Positions 27,814 through 36,136 of a DNA stretch of 64,000 nucleotides are shown piece after piece (positions within the stretch are counted from its first letter, which is position 1; each line of letters opens with the position of its first letter). The position numbers were made by a program, and so were the translations under genes. The stretch comes from Roseococcus suduntuyensis (GTDB lineage: Bacteria; Pseudomonadota; Alphaproteobacteria; Acetobacterales; Acetobacteraceae). The stretch is taken from contig NZ_JACIDJ010000001.1 of assembly GCF_014196305.1 (NCBI RefSeq), positions 399,683-463,682 of the forward strand, read 5' to 3'. The notes below the pieces were generated by a model. That model was not told where the DNA came from. It made no database searches and saw only the letters and a program-made list of their open reading frames with translations.

Positions 27814-29162
27814 GCCGCTGCCCTCGCCGTTTCGGTCGGCGGCGCCGCGAGGTCCCGCGCGAGGCTCGCCAGCCCCTCTAGCTTCAGCCGAACGTCAGCT
27901 CCGCCAATGCCGATGTCCACCCGGTCGACCAGGAGGCGGATGATCCGCGCCTGCTCCGCGGGGAAGAGTTCCTCCCACAGCGGGTCGAGCCGCTCCAGCG
28001 CCAGCCTCGCCTCGTCCTCGGTCATGTCGGGCGCCGAGGCACGTGCCGCGCGCCAGGCGCCCAGCACCACCTCCGGCTGGCGCAGCAGCCCCCTGACCTG
28101 CGCAATGACCGCGCCCTCGATCTCGGCGGCGGAAACGCGCGCGATGGCCGGCCCGTCTGCCGCGCTGCCCTTCAGCACCGACTGGCTGACATAGTAGCGG
28201 TACTGCTGACCGCGGCGGCCTCGCGCGTGGGTTGGCGACATGGCGCGCCCGTCGCTGCCGAAGATCAGCCCGCGCAGCAGGGCCGGCGTCTGACAGCGGG
28301 CGCGGTTGGCGCGTGTCTTCGGGCTGACCGCCAGCAGGGCGTGCGCCGCATCCCACATCGCCCGTGGCACGATGGCGGCATGCTCGCCGGGATGCGACTT
28401 CCCCTTGTGCATCGCCTCGCCGAGATAGGTCCGGTTGCTCAGCACCCGATAGATGTCGCTCTTGGTGAAGGCGCGGCCGCGCTTCGTCGTGGCGCCCTCG
28501 GCCCGGAGCATGGTCACCAGCTTCGTGCCTGATTCCGTCTCGACGAAGCCTTCGAAGATCCGGCGCACCAGTGCCGCCTCGGCTTCGTTCACCAGCAGCT
28601 TGCGATCGCGCGCATCGTAGCCGAGCGGCACGAAGCCACCCATCCAGATCCCACGCGCCCGCGACGCAGCCACCTTGTCGCGGATGCGCTCGCCTATGAC
28701 CTCCCGCTCGAACTGGGCGAAGCTGAGCAGGATGTTCAGCGTCAGCCGCCCCATGCTGGTGGTCGTGTTGAAGGACTGCGTGACGGAGACGAAGGTAACG
28801 TTGTTCGCGTCGAACACCTCCACCAGCTTGGCGAAGTCCATCAGCGCGCGCGACAGCCGGTCGATCTTGTAGACCACCACCACATCGATCAGCCCGCGCT
28901 CGATGTCCGCCAGCAGGCGGCGCAGCGAAGGCCGCTCCAGTGTCCCGCCAGAAACGCCGCCGTCGTCGTAGCGCTCGCGGATCAGCACCCAGCCCTCCGA
29001 CCGCTGGCTGGTGATGTAGGCCTCGCAGGCCTCGCGCTGCGCGTCGAGGGAGTTGAATTCCATGTCGAGCCCTTCCTCGCTCGACTTCCGCGTGTAGATG
29101 GCGGCGCGGATCTTCCGCACCGTGGCCGGCATCGCGGTCTCGGCGGCTGGCTTGCGCTTCAT
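27810..29162 (-). CDS. Large serine recombinase
   Basis: Site-specific recombinase of 450 residues. The N-terminal resolvase domain has the nucleophilic serine in 'AAIYTRKSSEEGLDMEFNSL', arginines in 'YKIDRLSRALMDFAKLVE', and 'FAQFEREVIGERIRDKVAAS'. The Recombinase domain follows ('GGFVPLGYDARDRKLLVNEA'). The zinc-ribbon position reads 'LLRGLIFGSDGRAMSPTH' without the usual cysteines, which is a known variant. It overlaps DUF2924 upstream and the KorB-like gene downstream. It may mobilise the island or only this module; its attachment sites are not identified. Confidence 0.93.
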   Translation of the reverse strand: MKRKPAAETAMPATVRKIRAAIYTRKSSEEGLDMEFNSLDAQREACEAYITSQRSEGWVLIRERYDDGGVSGGTLERPSLRRLLADIERGLIDVVVVYKIDRLSRALMDFAKLVEVFDANNVTFVSVTQSFNTTTSMGRLTLNILLSFAQFEREVIGERIRDKVAASRARGIWMGGFVPLGYDARDRKLLVNEAEAALVRRIFEGFVETESGTKLVTMLRAEGATTKRGRAFTKSDIYRVLSNRTYLGEAMHKGKSHPGEHAAIVPRAMWDAAHALLAVSPKTRANRARCQTPALLRGLIFGSDGRAMSPTHARGRRGQQYRYYVSQSVLKGSAADGPAIARVSAAEIEGAVIAQVRGLLRQPEVVLGAWRAARASAPDMTEDEARLALERLDPLWEELFPAEQARIIRLLVDRVDIGIGGADVRLKLEGLASLARDLAAPPTETARAAA

Positions 29163-29665
29163 GCCGTGCCCCTCCGGTTCTTCAGGCCAAAGAACAGCCA
29201 GCCATTCCAGCGCGTGCCGGTGATGGCGCGCGCGATGGAGGAGAGCGACTGGTAGGGGCGCCCCTGATACTCGTAGCCGTCGTGCAGCACGGTGACGCTG
29301 TGCTCGACGCCCTGGTACTCGCGGATGAGGCGCGTGCCGGTAATCGGCTTGTCGTCGCCGCGGATGCGCCGCAGGACGGGGTTCCCGCCATCCAGCTGTT
29401 CACCCAGGGCCTCGAGGCGCTGGATGGTCTCGGGCTTCAGGCCGCCATAGGCGAGTTCCTGGATCCGGTAGGCCAGGCGGCTCTCCAGGAAGCGCCGATT
29501 GTAGGGCGGCGGCTCGGCCGCGAAGAGCTCCCGCCATTGCTGCTTCAAGTCCGGCGTGGCGGTGGACTTCAGGGCTGCCAGGCGCCCGAGCACGTCGGCC
29601 GGTGGAATGGCTGAGATGGTCGGCGCCGGCGGGGTGCCAGCTTTGGATTTGGTGGCGCGTGTCAT
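29159..29665 (-). CDS. DUF2924 protein
   Basis: Protein of 168 residues. Family motifs are 'WRELFAAEPPPYNRRFLESR', 'LAYRIQELAYGGL', and the C-terminal 'GYEYQGRPYQSLSSIARAIT' then 'GTRWNGWLFFGLK'. DUF2924 proteins are nearly always next to a serine recombinase of this class, as here, and are probably recombination accessory factors. The gene overlaps both neighbours by four bases. Confidence 0.85.
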   Translation of the reverse strand: MTRATKSKAGTPPAPTISAIPPADVLGRLAALKSTATPDLKQQWRELFAAEPPPYNRRFLESRLAYRIQELAYGGLKPETIQRLEALGEQLDGGNPVLRRIRGDDKPITGTRLIREYQGVEHSVTVLHDGYEYQGRPYQSLSSIARAITGTRWNGWLFFGLKNRRGTA

Positions 29666-29862
29666 GCGGGTCTCCGGTTGGTCCGGTTCGCATCCAGGCG
29701 CTGAGGGGACGGGAAGTGTAGGTCGCGCTCTCCCTGGTCAGCAGCCTCGCGCGCAGCTTCCTCGGCAGCGCGGCTCCGCAGCCGCACGAGGCCGGCGGCC
29801 AGGATGCTGCAGACCTCGCGGAGGTGCGGCGGGAGGTGGGGATTGGAGCGGTTCGGTGGCAT
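29662..29862 (-). CDS. Small protein heading the recombinase operon
   Basis: Protein of 66 residues, charged and helical ('HLREVCSILAAGLVRLRSRA' then A-E-E-A-A-R-E-A-A). Its stop overlaps the DUF2924 start by four bases (ATGA), supporting real translation. Small genes of this type often precede DUF2924; function unknown. Confidence 0.6.
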   Translation of the reverse strand: MPPNRSNPHLPPHLREVCSILAAGLVRLRSRAAEEAAREAADQGERDLHFPSPQRLDANRTNRRPA

Positions 29863-30152
29863 GGCTGGGAGGCAAGATCGTGTCGCCCAACCGAGAACAA
29901 CAGCGAAAACAATCTCTTAGAGAATTCCCGCGGGAACAAAAGCGCCGCTGCGAAATCCCGCGTAGGGCGCCGCCGGACCCGCTTTCTGCACGGCGACGTT
30001 CATGGCGCAGCGAATCGGCGCCGGCGCAGGGGCCCATCCCGGAAGCTAAATCCTGCGCCACGTCCAGCTTCGCGGCTTGACGTAGGACTCAGGCGCCGAC
30101 TACGCCACTCCGCTAAGTGCCACAGGCAAGGATTTCGCCGGATGCAAGGGCG
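29863..30152. promoter_or_regulatory. Divergent intergenic region with two adjacent palindromes
   Basis: It separates the recombinase operon (minus) from the XRE module (plus). TCTCTTAGAGA at 29913-29923 (5-bp arms around one base) and TTCCCGCGGGAA at 29925-29936 (perfect 12-bp palindrome) lie side by side in a locally AT-rich stretch. They fit operators for the XRE regulator or crossover sequences for the serine recombinase. The remainder of about 215 bases shows nothing clear. Confidence 0.45.
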
Positions 30153-30479
30153 ATGACAGCGCCAACCACCACCCTGGGACAGGCCATCATTGGCGCCAGA
30201 AAGAAGAAGGGGATCAGCCAGAAGGATCTGGCTGCCGCTGTCCAGAAGGAGGACGGCTCGGGGTCGATATCGCCGCAATATCTCAACGACATCGAGCACG
30301 ACCGCCGCAGCCCGACCTCCGATCACCTGATACGGGAATTCGCCCGGGCTCTTGGCGAGGATGAGGACTACCTGTTTGTTCTCGCTGGTAAAATCCCCGA
30401 AGATCTCCGGCTGGCGGCCACTGACCCAGCCAACACGGCCAAGGCCTTCCGGGCCTTCCGGCGAAGCCTGTCGAAATAG
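30153..30479 (+). CDS. XRE-family transcriptional regulator
   Basis: DNA-binding protein of 108 residues with a helix-turn-helix of the Cro/C1 type: 'LGQAIIGARKKKGISQKDLA' then 'SISPQYLNDIEHDRRSPTSD' and 'LIREFARALGEDEDYLFVLA'. The C-terminal tail 'AFRAFRRSLSK' is family-typical. It is followed after 12 bases by an ImmA/IrrE protease gene. In known pairs the protease cleaves the repressor to turn on the downstream genes, which here would be the two unrecognised genes. An upstream in-frame GTG is possible. Confidence 0.88.
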   Translation: MTAPTTTLGQAIIGARKKKGISQKDLAAAVQKEDGSGSISPQYLNDIEHDRRSPTSDHLIREFARALGEDEDYLFVLAGKIPEDLRLAATDPANTAKAFRAFRRSLSK

Positions 30480-30491
30480 GGGCTCGAGGCG

Positions 30492-31211
30492 GTGGGCTGG
30501 CTGGTCGATAAATCGGGGCGCTTTCCGCAGCGTCTCTACCTGCGCCCAGCGGAGATCGACCGCGATTGCGAGCGGCTGGTCACGGCCTTCCTGCAGGAGC
30601 GCCATGGCGAGGTACGTTTCCCGCTCTCCACTGATGACCTCACCGTGCTGGTCGAGCGGTATAGCAGCAGCCTCGACCAGTATGCCGACCTCTCGGACGA
30701 GGGCGACGACGTCGAGGGGATGACCTGCTTCCTACCCGACCAGCTGCCGCAGGTCCTCATCTCCGTCCAGCTGACCGAGCAGGCCAACCGGCAGAACCGT
30801 CTTCGCACCACGCTGGCCCATGAGCTGGGCCACGCCTTCTATCACCGCGCCGTGTTCGACCACGTGTTCGCCGCGCCGCCGCACATGTTCGAGGCCGCAC
30901 GTGCCGAGCCACGGACAGTCTGCAAGCGCGACAGCATGATGGGGACCACCGAGTTCGACTGGCTGGAATGGCAGGCCGGCTATTTCAGCGGCGCCATCCT
31001 GATGCCGGCCCAACGGGTGCGCCGGTCCGTTGGGGACCTGCTGCGCGACCAGGGGATCCATGGCGCCGCAGTCATAGGCACGGTGCCCGCCGCGGAAGCG
31101 GAGCGACATGTCATGGCCAGCTTCCAGGTTTCCGCTGAGGCGGCGCGGGTTCGCCTGCGTAAACTGAGCCTCCTAGCCGATTCGGCGGGGCCGCCCACAC
31201 TGTTCGGCTGA
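30492..31211 (+). CDS. ImmA/IrrE-family metallopeptidase
   Basis: Protein of 239 residues. Zinc motif HELGH at about residues 110-114 in 'TTLAHELGHAFYHRAVFDH', with a downstream glutamate in 'WLEWQAGYFSGAILMPAQ'. ImmA-type proteases cleave XRE-family repressors (ImmR in ICEBs1, DdrO by IrrE). The C-terminal 'ASFQVSAEAARVRLRKL' is the usual tail. It starts with GTG 12 bases after the XRE stop. It probably controls the adjacent genes or the prophage, but other sensor roles are possible. Confidence 0.88.
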   Translation: MGWLVDKSGRFPQRLYLRPAEIDRDCERLVTAFLQERHGEVRFPLSTDDLTVLVERYSSSLDQYADLSDEGDDVEGMTCFLPDQLPQVLISVQLTEQANRQNRLRTTLAHELGHAFYHRAVFDHVFAAPPHMFEAARAEPRTVCKRDSMMGTTEFDWLEWQAGYFSGAILMPAQRVRRSVGDLLRDQGIHGAAVIGTVPAAEAERHVMASFQVSAEAARVRLRKLSLLADSAGPPTLFG

Positions 31212-31327
31212 GCCGACCCCACTACGCAGGTGTGCGTATCTTTTCGCTTGTGCCCGCACACCGATTCTTGATACGCCGTTTAGCGGATCGCCAGCGCCGC
31301 TGGTAATGAACCCTCAACGGAGCCCAC
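31212..31327 (+). promoter_or_regulatory. Gap before the unknown gene pair
   Basis: 116 bases, AT-richer than the surroundings, including GTGTGCGTATCTTTTCGCTT around 31230-31249. It probably carries the promoter of the 388-codon gene. GGAG sits eight bases before that ATG. No confident -35/-10 pair is assigned. Confidence 0.3.
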
Positions 31328-32494
31328 ATGCCGGCCTTCAGCACATTCCTGCGCAGCACGCCCCCCGCCCTCCTGCACCGCTACTTCCAGCAGACCGGCG
31401 GCGCATTTCCGGCCGACTTCGAATGGAGTGCCAGCCAGCCGGAGCTGGTGCGCAGCCTGTCGCTGGCCATGGCGGGATGGGACGCTGCCCTGCGAGGGAG
31501 GGTCCGGGCCGAGGCGGAGCGCATCTCTGAAATGTCCGACGAGGAAGGCCAGACGGCGCTGTTCGGCGTGGCGGTCGATCGGGCCGCGCTCGAAGCTCTC
31601 GGCAGCGGGCACGCCCGCGCGGTGACCATGTTCCTGGATGACCGGCCCGGTTTCCGGCGAGCAGAGGAAGCCCGCTATGCTGACGACAAGCGCAATGGCC
31701 GGTTGTGGGACGGCTTCCGTGGTGAAACCGGACTAGATGTGCGCCGCCACGGCGAGCCGCGGACAGCGTTCGAGGTGGCCATCAAGGACCGTTTCGAGAG
31801 CCCGAACGTCCACATCGACATCTACGATCGCACCCGGCCGATCTTCGAGGAAGCGCCCGCTGAACTCGTCCAGGTGACCATCTACCGCGAAGGTCGGCTG
31901 GATGAGGAACTGGTCTTCGTCGGCGGCACGCTGGATCGGCAGCCGCGCCGGCCCGTGGTCGAGGCCGCCATCACCTATGACCGCACCAGCGGCGTCATCG
32001 AGGTGGTCGGTCCCGATCGCAATACCCGCGTCGATCTGGTCCGGCTCTTCGCGCAGCATCTGCTGGAGACCGAATTCCGCGACGAGCGGGTTGGGGTGCG
32101 GCTGTATGATCTGCGCCCCCTTCTCCGGCGTCACGCCTTCCCGGTCGATGCGGTGGACGCAATCGAGGAGGTGAAGGTCGTCATGCTCCGCTTCATCCCG
32201 CTCGACACGCAGGGCCAGCGCATGGGCCTGGAATGCGCGCGCACCGCGCCCACCGATATCTGGGCCATGGCCGCGGAGCGTCTTGGCACCGGCGATCCCT
32301 TTCGGGGCGGCTGGGCCATCATTCAGGCTCGCCTGTCCATCCGGCTGCGGGCCGGGCCACATGGCCGCACGGCGCGGACGCTGAACCTCAACATTTCGCT
32401 GCCGCGGGGCTGTGACCTGAAGGATCGCACCGAGGCCGAGAGGATGATCGGCGAGAAGTACCTGCGCCGCTGGGGGCTCGTGGTGGACGTGTGA
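31328..32494 (+). CDS. Unrecognised protein of 388 residues
   Basis: I do not recognise this protein. It is soluble, mixed alpha/beta, with no signal peptide or membrane segment. The N-terminal 100 residues are helical and acidic. A beta-rich centre (about 150-230) includes 'PNVHIDIYDRTRPIFEEAP' and 'EVVGPDRNTRVDLVRLFAQH'. The end reads 'TLNLNISLPRGCDLKDRTEA' then 'MIGEKYLRRWGLVVDV'. Coding use is normal for the region. The next gene starts one base after its stop, so they are translated together, downstream of an XRE-ImmA switch. It could be an effector, a DNA-binding protein or a sensor. Confidence 0.75.
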   Translation: MPAFSTFLRSTPPALLHRYFQQTGGAFPADFEWSASQPELVRSLSLAMAGWDAALRGRVRAEAERISEMSDEEGQTALFGVAVDRAALEALGSGHARAVTMFLDDRPGFRRAEEARYADDKRNGRLWDGFRGETGLDVRRHGEPRTAFEVAIKDRFESPNVHIDIYDRTRPIFEEAPAELVQVTIYREGRLDEELVFVGGTLDRQPRRPVVEAAITYDRTSGVIEVVGPDRNTRVDLVRLFAQHLLETEFRDERVGVRLYDLRPLLRRHAFPVDAVDAIEEVKVVMLRFIPLDTQGQRMGLECARTAPTDIWAMAAERLGTGDPFRGGWAIIQARLSIRLRAGPHGRTARTLNLNISLPRGCDLKDRTEAERMIGEKYLRRWGLVVDV

Positions 32495-32495
32495 C

Positions 32496-33464
32496 GTGAC
32501 AGCGCCACTCGGGGCAGAGGGTCTCGATCTCCTGCTCGCCGCGCTCGAGTTGCCGGTGGCCTCCCTGTCGGCGGTCACCGTCAACGACCTCTATCCCGAT
32601 GCGGCAGCGGCACTGCAGAAGGCCGGCCTGCTCCATGCCGAGGGGTATGAGGTTGCGGCGGCCTCCCCGGCGGATCACGAGGATGTGCCGACCGCGGCGA
32701 CCTGGTGCCCTGACCGTGGCGCTTTCGGGACGTTCACCGCGGGTGCCGGCTGGGTGCCGCTGCCGGACATGCAGCTTGCACGGTACGTCCTGCAAATCGA
32801 GCAGGTCCTGGGGTGTGTGATCGAGGCGCAGCGGCGGGCGCCCGGAGCGGACATCGCCTGCATCGTGCCTGACTTCCTGTGGGACCTTGGCGACGTTCGG
32901 CTTCCCGGCCGCGCCCATCATGTTCAGCTCTGGTTCGCCAGGCGCATGGCGCATCCTGGTGTTTGGCAACAGATCAAGGGGGCGGTTCGCGCACGGCCGC
33001 CCGCGCGTCAGCGAATCATCCTGACCAGCACGCGCCTCGACCATCTGCCTGAGTCCGCGATACCGCGACACGCCATTCTCTCGCTGCACGATGTCCTTGC
33101 CGGACAGGTGGACGTCAGTATCGGCCCCGAGGTCCTCGCCGCGTATCTGGATGGCGTGCCAACCGGCGCCGCTGGCGGGGAACTGCTCGTCATCGGTGAT
33201 GGTCGCGAAGTGCATCTTCGCGGTGAGATCTATCGCTTCCCGAAGGGTGACACGCAGCGTCGCGTCATCATGCATCTCTATGCAGCCTATCTTGAAGGAG
33301 AAGTGCAGGTGCCCACGGCCAGGATCATCGCCGCCCTGGACATGGATCTCTCCACCCGGCTGCGCGACACATTCAAGCACCACCCTGCCTGGGGAAAGCT
33401 GCTGAACGAGAAGGCGGGGCTGTGCGGCTTCTGCCTGGAGCCAACTGACCAAGCGACCGGGTAG
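32496..33464 (+). CDS. Unrecognised protein of 322 residues with winged-helix-like C-terminus
   Basis: No family recognised. GTG start one base after the previous stop. The first 250 residues are mixed alpha/beta ('LEQVLGCVIEAQRR'-like 'LQIEQVLGCVIEAQRRAPGA', and 'VQLWFARRMAHPGVWQQIKG'). The last 80 residues look like a winged helix of the response-regulator output type: 'EIYRFPKGDTQRRVIMHLYA', 'VQVPTARIIAALDM', then 'LLNEKAGLCGFCLEP' in the place of the wing. It may bind DNA or RNA as partner of the 388-residue protein. The pair's function is unknown. Confidence 0.72.
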   Translation: MTAPLGAEGLDLLLAALELPVASLSAVTVNDLYPDAAAALQKAGLLHAEGYEVAAASPADHEDVPTAATWCPDRGAFGTFTAGAGWVPLPDMQLARYVLQIEQVLGCVIEAQRRAPGADIACIVPDFLWDLGDVRLPGRAHHVQLWFARRMAHPGVWQQIKGAVRARPPARQRIILTSTRLDHLPESAIPRHAILSLHDVLAGQVDVSIGPEVLAAYLDGVPTGAAGGELLVIGDGREVHLRGEIYRFPKGDTQRRVIMHLYAAYLEGEVQVPTARIIAALDMDLSTRLRDTFKHHPAWGKLLNEKAGLCGFCLEPTDQATG

Positions 33465-33512
33465 GCAGAATCCCGATCCCGCCACGGCGGGAAAATCCTG
33501 GCCGGGGGTCGC

Positions 33513-33556
33513 ACTCCCCCTGATCTCCCCCTCCACTCCCCCCGATCTCCCCCCAC
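33513..33556 (+). repeat. Tandem 22-bp C-rich direct repeat
   Basis: ACTCCCCCTGATCTCCCCCT.. (33513-33534) is followed directly by ACTCCCCCCGATCTCCCCCC.. (33535-33556), differing at a few positions. The strand is almost pure pyrimidine. It lies between the ImmA module and the first prophage gene, where a regulatory site or recombination junction would be plausible. Confidence 0.7.
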
Positions 33557-33610
33557 CCAGGGACGCATTCTTCCTCGCGTGAACACGACGCGCTTGGAGG
33601 TACCGCCCCG

Positions 33611-33841
33611 ATGACAGTGAAGCATCTGACGCAGACGGAGGTGGCGCGCCGCTGGTGCCTCAGCCCCCGCACGTTGGAGCGCTGGCGCTGGCTCGGCCAG
33701 GGGCCCGCCTTCCTGAAGCTGGGCGGCCGCGTCGCCTATCGCCTCGAGGATATTGAGGCCTTCGAGGCGGCGCAGACCCGCGACGCCACCGGCACTACGC
33801 AGCCGTCCCATGCCGGCGTGCCGGTCGCGGTGACCGCCTGA
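33611..33841 (+). CDS. Excisionase-like HTH protein
   Basis: Protein of 76 residues with a MerR/excisionase-type winged helix: 'LTQTEVARRWCLSPRTLERW' then 'FLKLGGRVAYRLEDIEAFEA'. Such proteins act as recombination directionality factors or early phage regulators. It is the first gene of the prophage block, TTGGAGG precedes the ATG, and the next gene begins on the last base of its stop (TGATG). Confidence 0.85.
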   Translation: MTVKHLTQTEVARRWCLSPRTLERWRWLGQGPAFLKLGGRVAYRLEDIEAFEAAQTRDATGTTQPSHAGVPVAVTA

Positions 33842-34560
33842 TGAGCGCGCTGGTCCGCTACGAGCAGGCCCGCACCGCGCTGGCCGAATGTGCCCGCATC
33901 GATGAGGCCTCGGAGATCCGCGACAAGGCCGCGGCGCTCGCCGCCTACTCCCGCCAGCGCGATGACCGCGAGCTCGAAGTCTGGGTGCGCGAGATCCACC
34001 TCCGCGCCTGCGTGCGCATCGGCGAGCTGAGCCGCGAGTTGGAACGTGCCGAGCCTGGCGGCGCAGGCGGTGGCTCGAAGTTCCCAGCGGTGGGCATTTC
34101 GAAGGCCCAGGCCCTGGCTGATGCCGGCATCTCCACCAGCACCGCCCAGCGCTACGAGGAATTGGCCGGGGGGCGTGAGGAGCAGGCCCAGGCCGCGGGC
34201 CGCGCCGCGATGGAGGCGTACTTCGCGCAGTCCCGCGCCGACGGGGCGCCGCCGACCATGGCAGGGCTCCGCGGCGCGGTACGCGATGCCGTTCACGCCA
34301 CCATCGGTTCGCCGCCGCCCCGCACCAAGCGTCCATCCCCGCCGCCCGAGCCGCCGAAGGTCGCGCCGATCGGCGCGGATTGGGCCGACTGGACGGCGGC
34401 CGTCCTCACCGTGGCGACCCTGCCCACCGACTTCGCCTCGCTCGCCGGCCGCAGCCCGCGAGCCCTGCTCGCCGATCTGCGCGGCGAGGCCCGCGAGGCG
34501 CTGCAGCGGCTGCCGCTCTGGATCAACGCCCTGGAGAACGAACATGACCACTCCGCATGA
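33841..34560 (+). CDS. Phage protein of 239 residues, ParB-spacer-like
   Basis: The N-terminal 80 residues, with 'RIDEASEIRDKAAALAAYSR' and 'VREIHLRACVRIGELSRELE', match a helical region found in many alphaproteobacterial phage and ParB-associated proteins. 'AQALADAGISTSTAQRYEEL' follows, resembling an HTH. The C-terminus is Pro-rich then helical. Probably DNA-binding; no enzymatic motif. Confidence 0.7.
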   Translation: MSALVRYEQARTALAECARIDEASEIRDKAAALAAYSRQRDDRELEVWVREIHLRACVRIGELSRELERAEPGGAGGGSKFPAVGISKAQALADAGISTSTAQRYEELAGGREEQAQAAGRAAMEAYFAQSRADGAPPTMAGLRGAVRDAVHATIGSPPPRTKRPSPPPEPPKVAPIGADWADWTAAVLTVATLPTDFASLAGRSPRALLADLRGEAREALQRLPLWINALENEHDHSA

Positions 34561-35014
34561 CCGCATGCGGACGCTGATCCGCGAAGCCCGCATCAGCGTC
34601 CACCACCGCGGCAACGTCCCCGCCATTGTGGGCGAGATCGTCCGCAGCGCGTCCGAGACCATCCGCCAGGATGATCAGCTGTTCGCCGTCGTGCTCTCGA
34701 CCGCGCTGAACAAGCTGATCCGCGACGACCTCAAGCGCAGCGCCGAAAGCGCCGACCACGCCGAGGGGCTGCGCGCCGAGCAGATGGAGATGTTCCCGCA
34801 GGATGCGCGGGCGACCGTCGAGCAGATCGGCCGCGGTGAGGTCTTCGTCCCCAGCCGCAACGCCTTCGTTCCGCTGCTGCCGAGCCACCTGCTGCCGCAG
34901 GAGATCGACGAGGCTGGGAAGTACCTCATCGAGCACGGTGGCGACTGCATCCGCCGCGGGGGGCTGCTGCGCCGGCTGGGCCGGATCATGCAGACCCACC
35001 GGCAGGCGGCGTGA
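34544..35014 (+). CDS. Hypothetical phage early protein
   Basis: Protein of 156 residues starting inside the end of the previous gene (17-base overlap). It is helical and charged, with 'LFAVVLSTALNKLIRDDLKR' and a C-terminal 'GGDCIRRGGLLRRLGRIMQT'. No family recognised. Position and overlap indicate an early-operon gene. Confidence 0.65.
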   Translation: MTTPHDRMRTLIREARISVHHRGNVPAIVGEIVRSASETIRQDDQLFAVVLSTALNKLIRDDLKRSAESADHAEGLRAEQMEMFPQDARATVEQIGRGEVFVPSRNAFVPLLPSHLLPQEIDEAGKYLIEHGGDCIRRGGLLRRLGRIMQTHRQAA

Positions 35015-35022
35015 GGCCGGCC

Positions 35023-35448
35023 ATGGGCAAATCCTCCCGCGATAAGGGCCTGCGCCGCGAGCGCGCGATCGTCGAAATCCACATGAAGTGCGGCCTGCGC
35101 GCCGAACGCGTGCCGCTCTCCGGTGCCGTCCGGTACCGCGGCAACGGCGCCGACGTCCATCTCTATGTCCGCGGCGCCGAGCCGGTGAAGGCCGAGGTCA
35201 AGGCGCGCGGCGAGGGCGACGGATTCAAGACGCTGGAGCGCTGGCTCGGCGGCAACGACGCGCTGTTCCTCTGGCGCGATCGCGCGACGCCGATGGTGGT
35301 CCTGCCGCTCCACGTCTGGATCGAGATCGCGCGCCGCAGCGTGCGCTGCACGGAGCCCGATGCCGATCGCGAGCGCGCCCAGCGCGCGCGCCAGGCCGAG
35401 GAAGGTCCGCTGCCGCCGGCCGATGCCATCGCCGGGGCGACGCCGTGA
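35023..35448 (+). CDS. PDDEXK/Holliday-junction-resolvase-like phage nuclease
   Basis: Protein of 141 residues. 'GNGADVHLYVRGAEPVKAEV' then KARGEG has the D-x(n)-E-x-K spacing of a restriction-like nuclease, and 'ERWLGGNDALFLWRDRATPM' resembles phage resolvase-type proteins. I use the ATG preceded by GAGG; a GTG four codons up overlaps the previous stop. It may resolve recombination or replication intermediates. Confidence 0.65.
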   Translation: MGKSSRDKGLRRERAIVEIHMKCGLRAERVPLSGAVRYRGNGADVHLYVRGAEPVKAEVKARGEGDGFKTLERWLGGNDALFLWRDRATPMVVLPLHVWIEIARRSVRCTEPDADRERAQRARQAEEGPLPPADAIAGATP

Positions 35449-35573
35449 GCCCGCGCACCGCCCGCCGCGTGCACGCCATCGGCGAAGCCCTCCGGAATCT
35501 CGCCAGCGGTGCGCTGCTGGCCGGCGGCTTCATCGCGCTCCTCTGGCTCGCTGAGCTGGTGACCATCCGATGA
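35445..35573 (+). CDS. Small phage membrane protein
   Basis: GTG-initiated frame of 42 codons overlapping the previous stop (GTGA) and the next start (ATGA). One hydrophobic helix, 'LASGALLAGGFIALLWLAEL', follows a basic N-terminus, so it is probably a single-pass inner-membrane peptide. Function unknown. Confidence 0.5.
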   Translation: MSPRTARRVHAIGEALRNLASGALLAGGFIALLWLAELVTIR

Positions 35574-36136
35574 GCGCCCTCCCCATGCCGATGCCCGCGC
35601 CCGCCCGGCCGCCTGCATCGCCCATCCAGCCGGGCACCTCCTCGTTGAACGGGACCACCATGACCAACCGAACCACTCTGGCGCAGCTGCGCAAGATGGA
35701 CGCCGCGCAGGCCGCCCGCCTGCCCGTCGATCATCTGGCGCTGCTGCTGGAAGAGGTCGGGGCGCTGAAGGCCGATGCCAAGCACCTCGCCGACCTGCTG
35801 CACGACGCGCTGCATGCCCGCTATGGCGCCCCTGCGGCGGCCGCCCGTCGCGTCGAGGGCAAGGACACCGGCCGCGTCCGCATCACGGATGACGCCTTCG
35901 AGGTCGTCGCCGACCTCCCGAAGAAGGCGGCGTGGGACCAGCCGAAGCTGGCCGCGGCGGTCGCCACCATCGTGGCGTGGGGCGAGGACCCCGCGGACTA
36001 CGTCACCACCGAGATCCGCGTGCCGGAAAGCCGCTTCACGGCCTGGCCGCCGCGCATCCGTGCGGTCTTCGAGCCGGCGCGCACCGTCGCCACCGGTCGC
36101 CCCTCCTACACCCTCGAACAGAAGGACGCCGCGTGA
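35570..36136 (+). CDS. Hypothetical phage early protein
   Basis: Protein of 188 residues from the ATG overlapping the previous stop; an internal ATG at 35660 (MTNRTTLAQLRKMDAAQAAR) would remove a Pro-rich leader and may be the true start. It contains helical 'LALLLEEVGALKADAKHLAD' and a later beta segment. No family recognised. Its last base overlaps the next ATG. Confidence 0.6.
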   Translation: MSALPMPMPAPARPPASPIQPGTSSLNGTTMTNRTTLAQLRKMDAAQAARLPVDHLALLLEEVGALKADAKHLADLLHDALHARYGAPAAAARRVEGKDTGRVRITDDAFEVVADLPKKAAWDQPKLAAAVATIVAWGEDPADYVTTEIRVPESRFTAWPPRIRAVFEPARTVATGRPSYTLEQKDAA

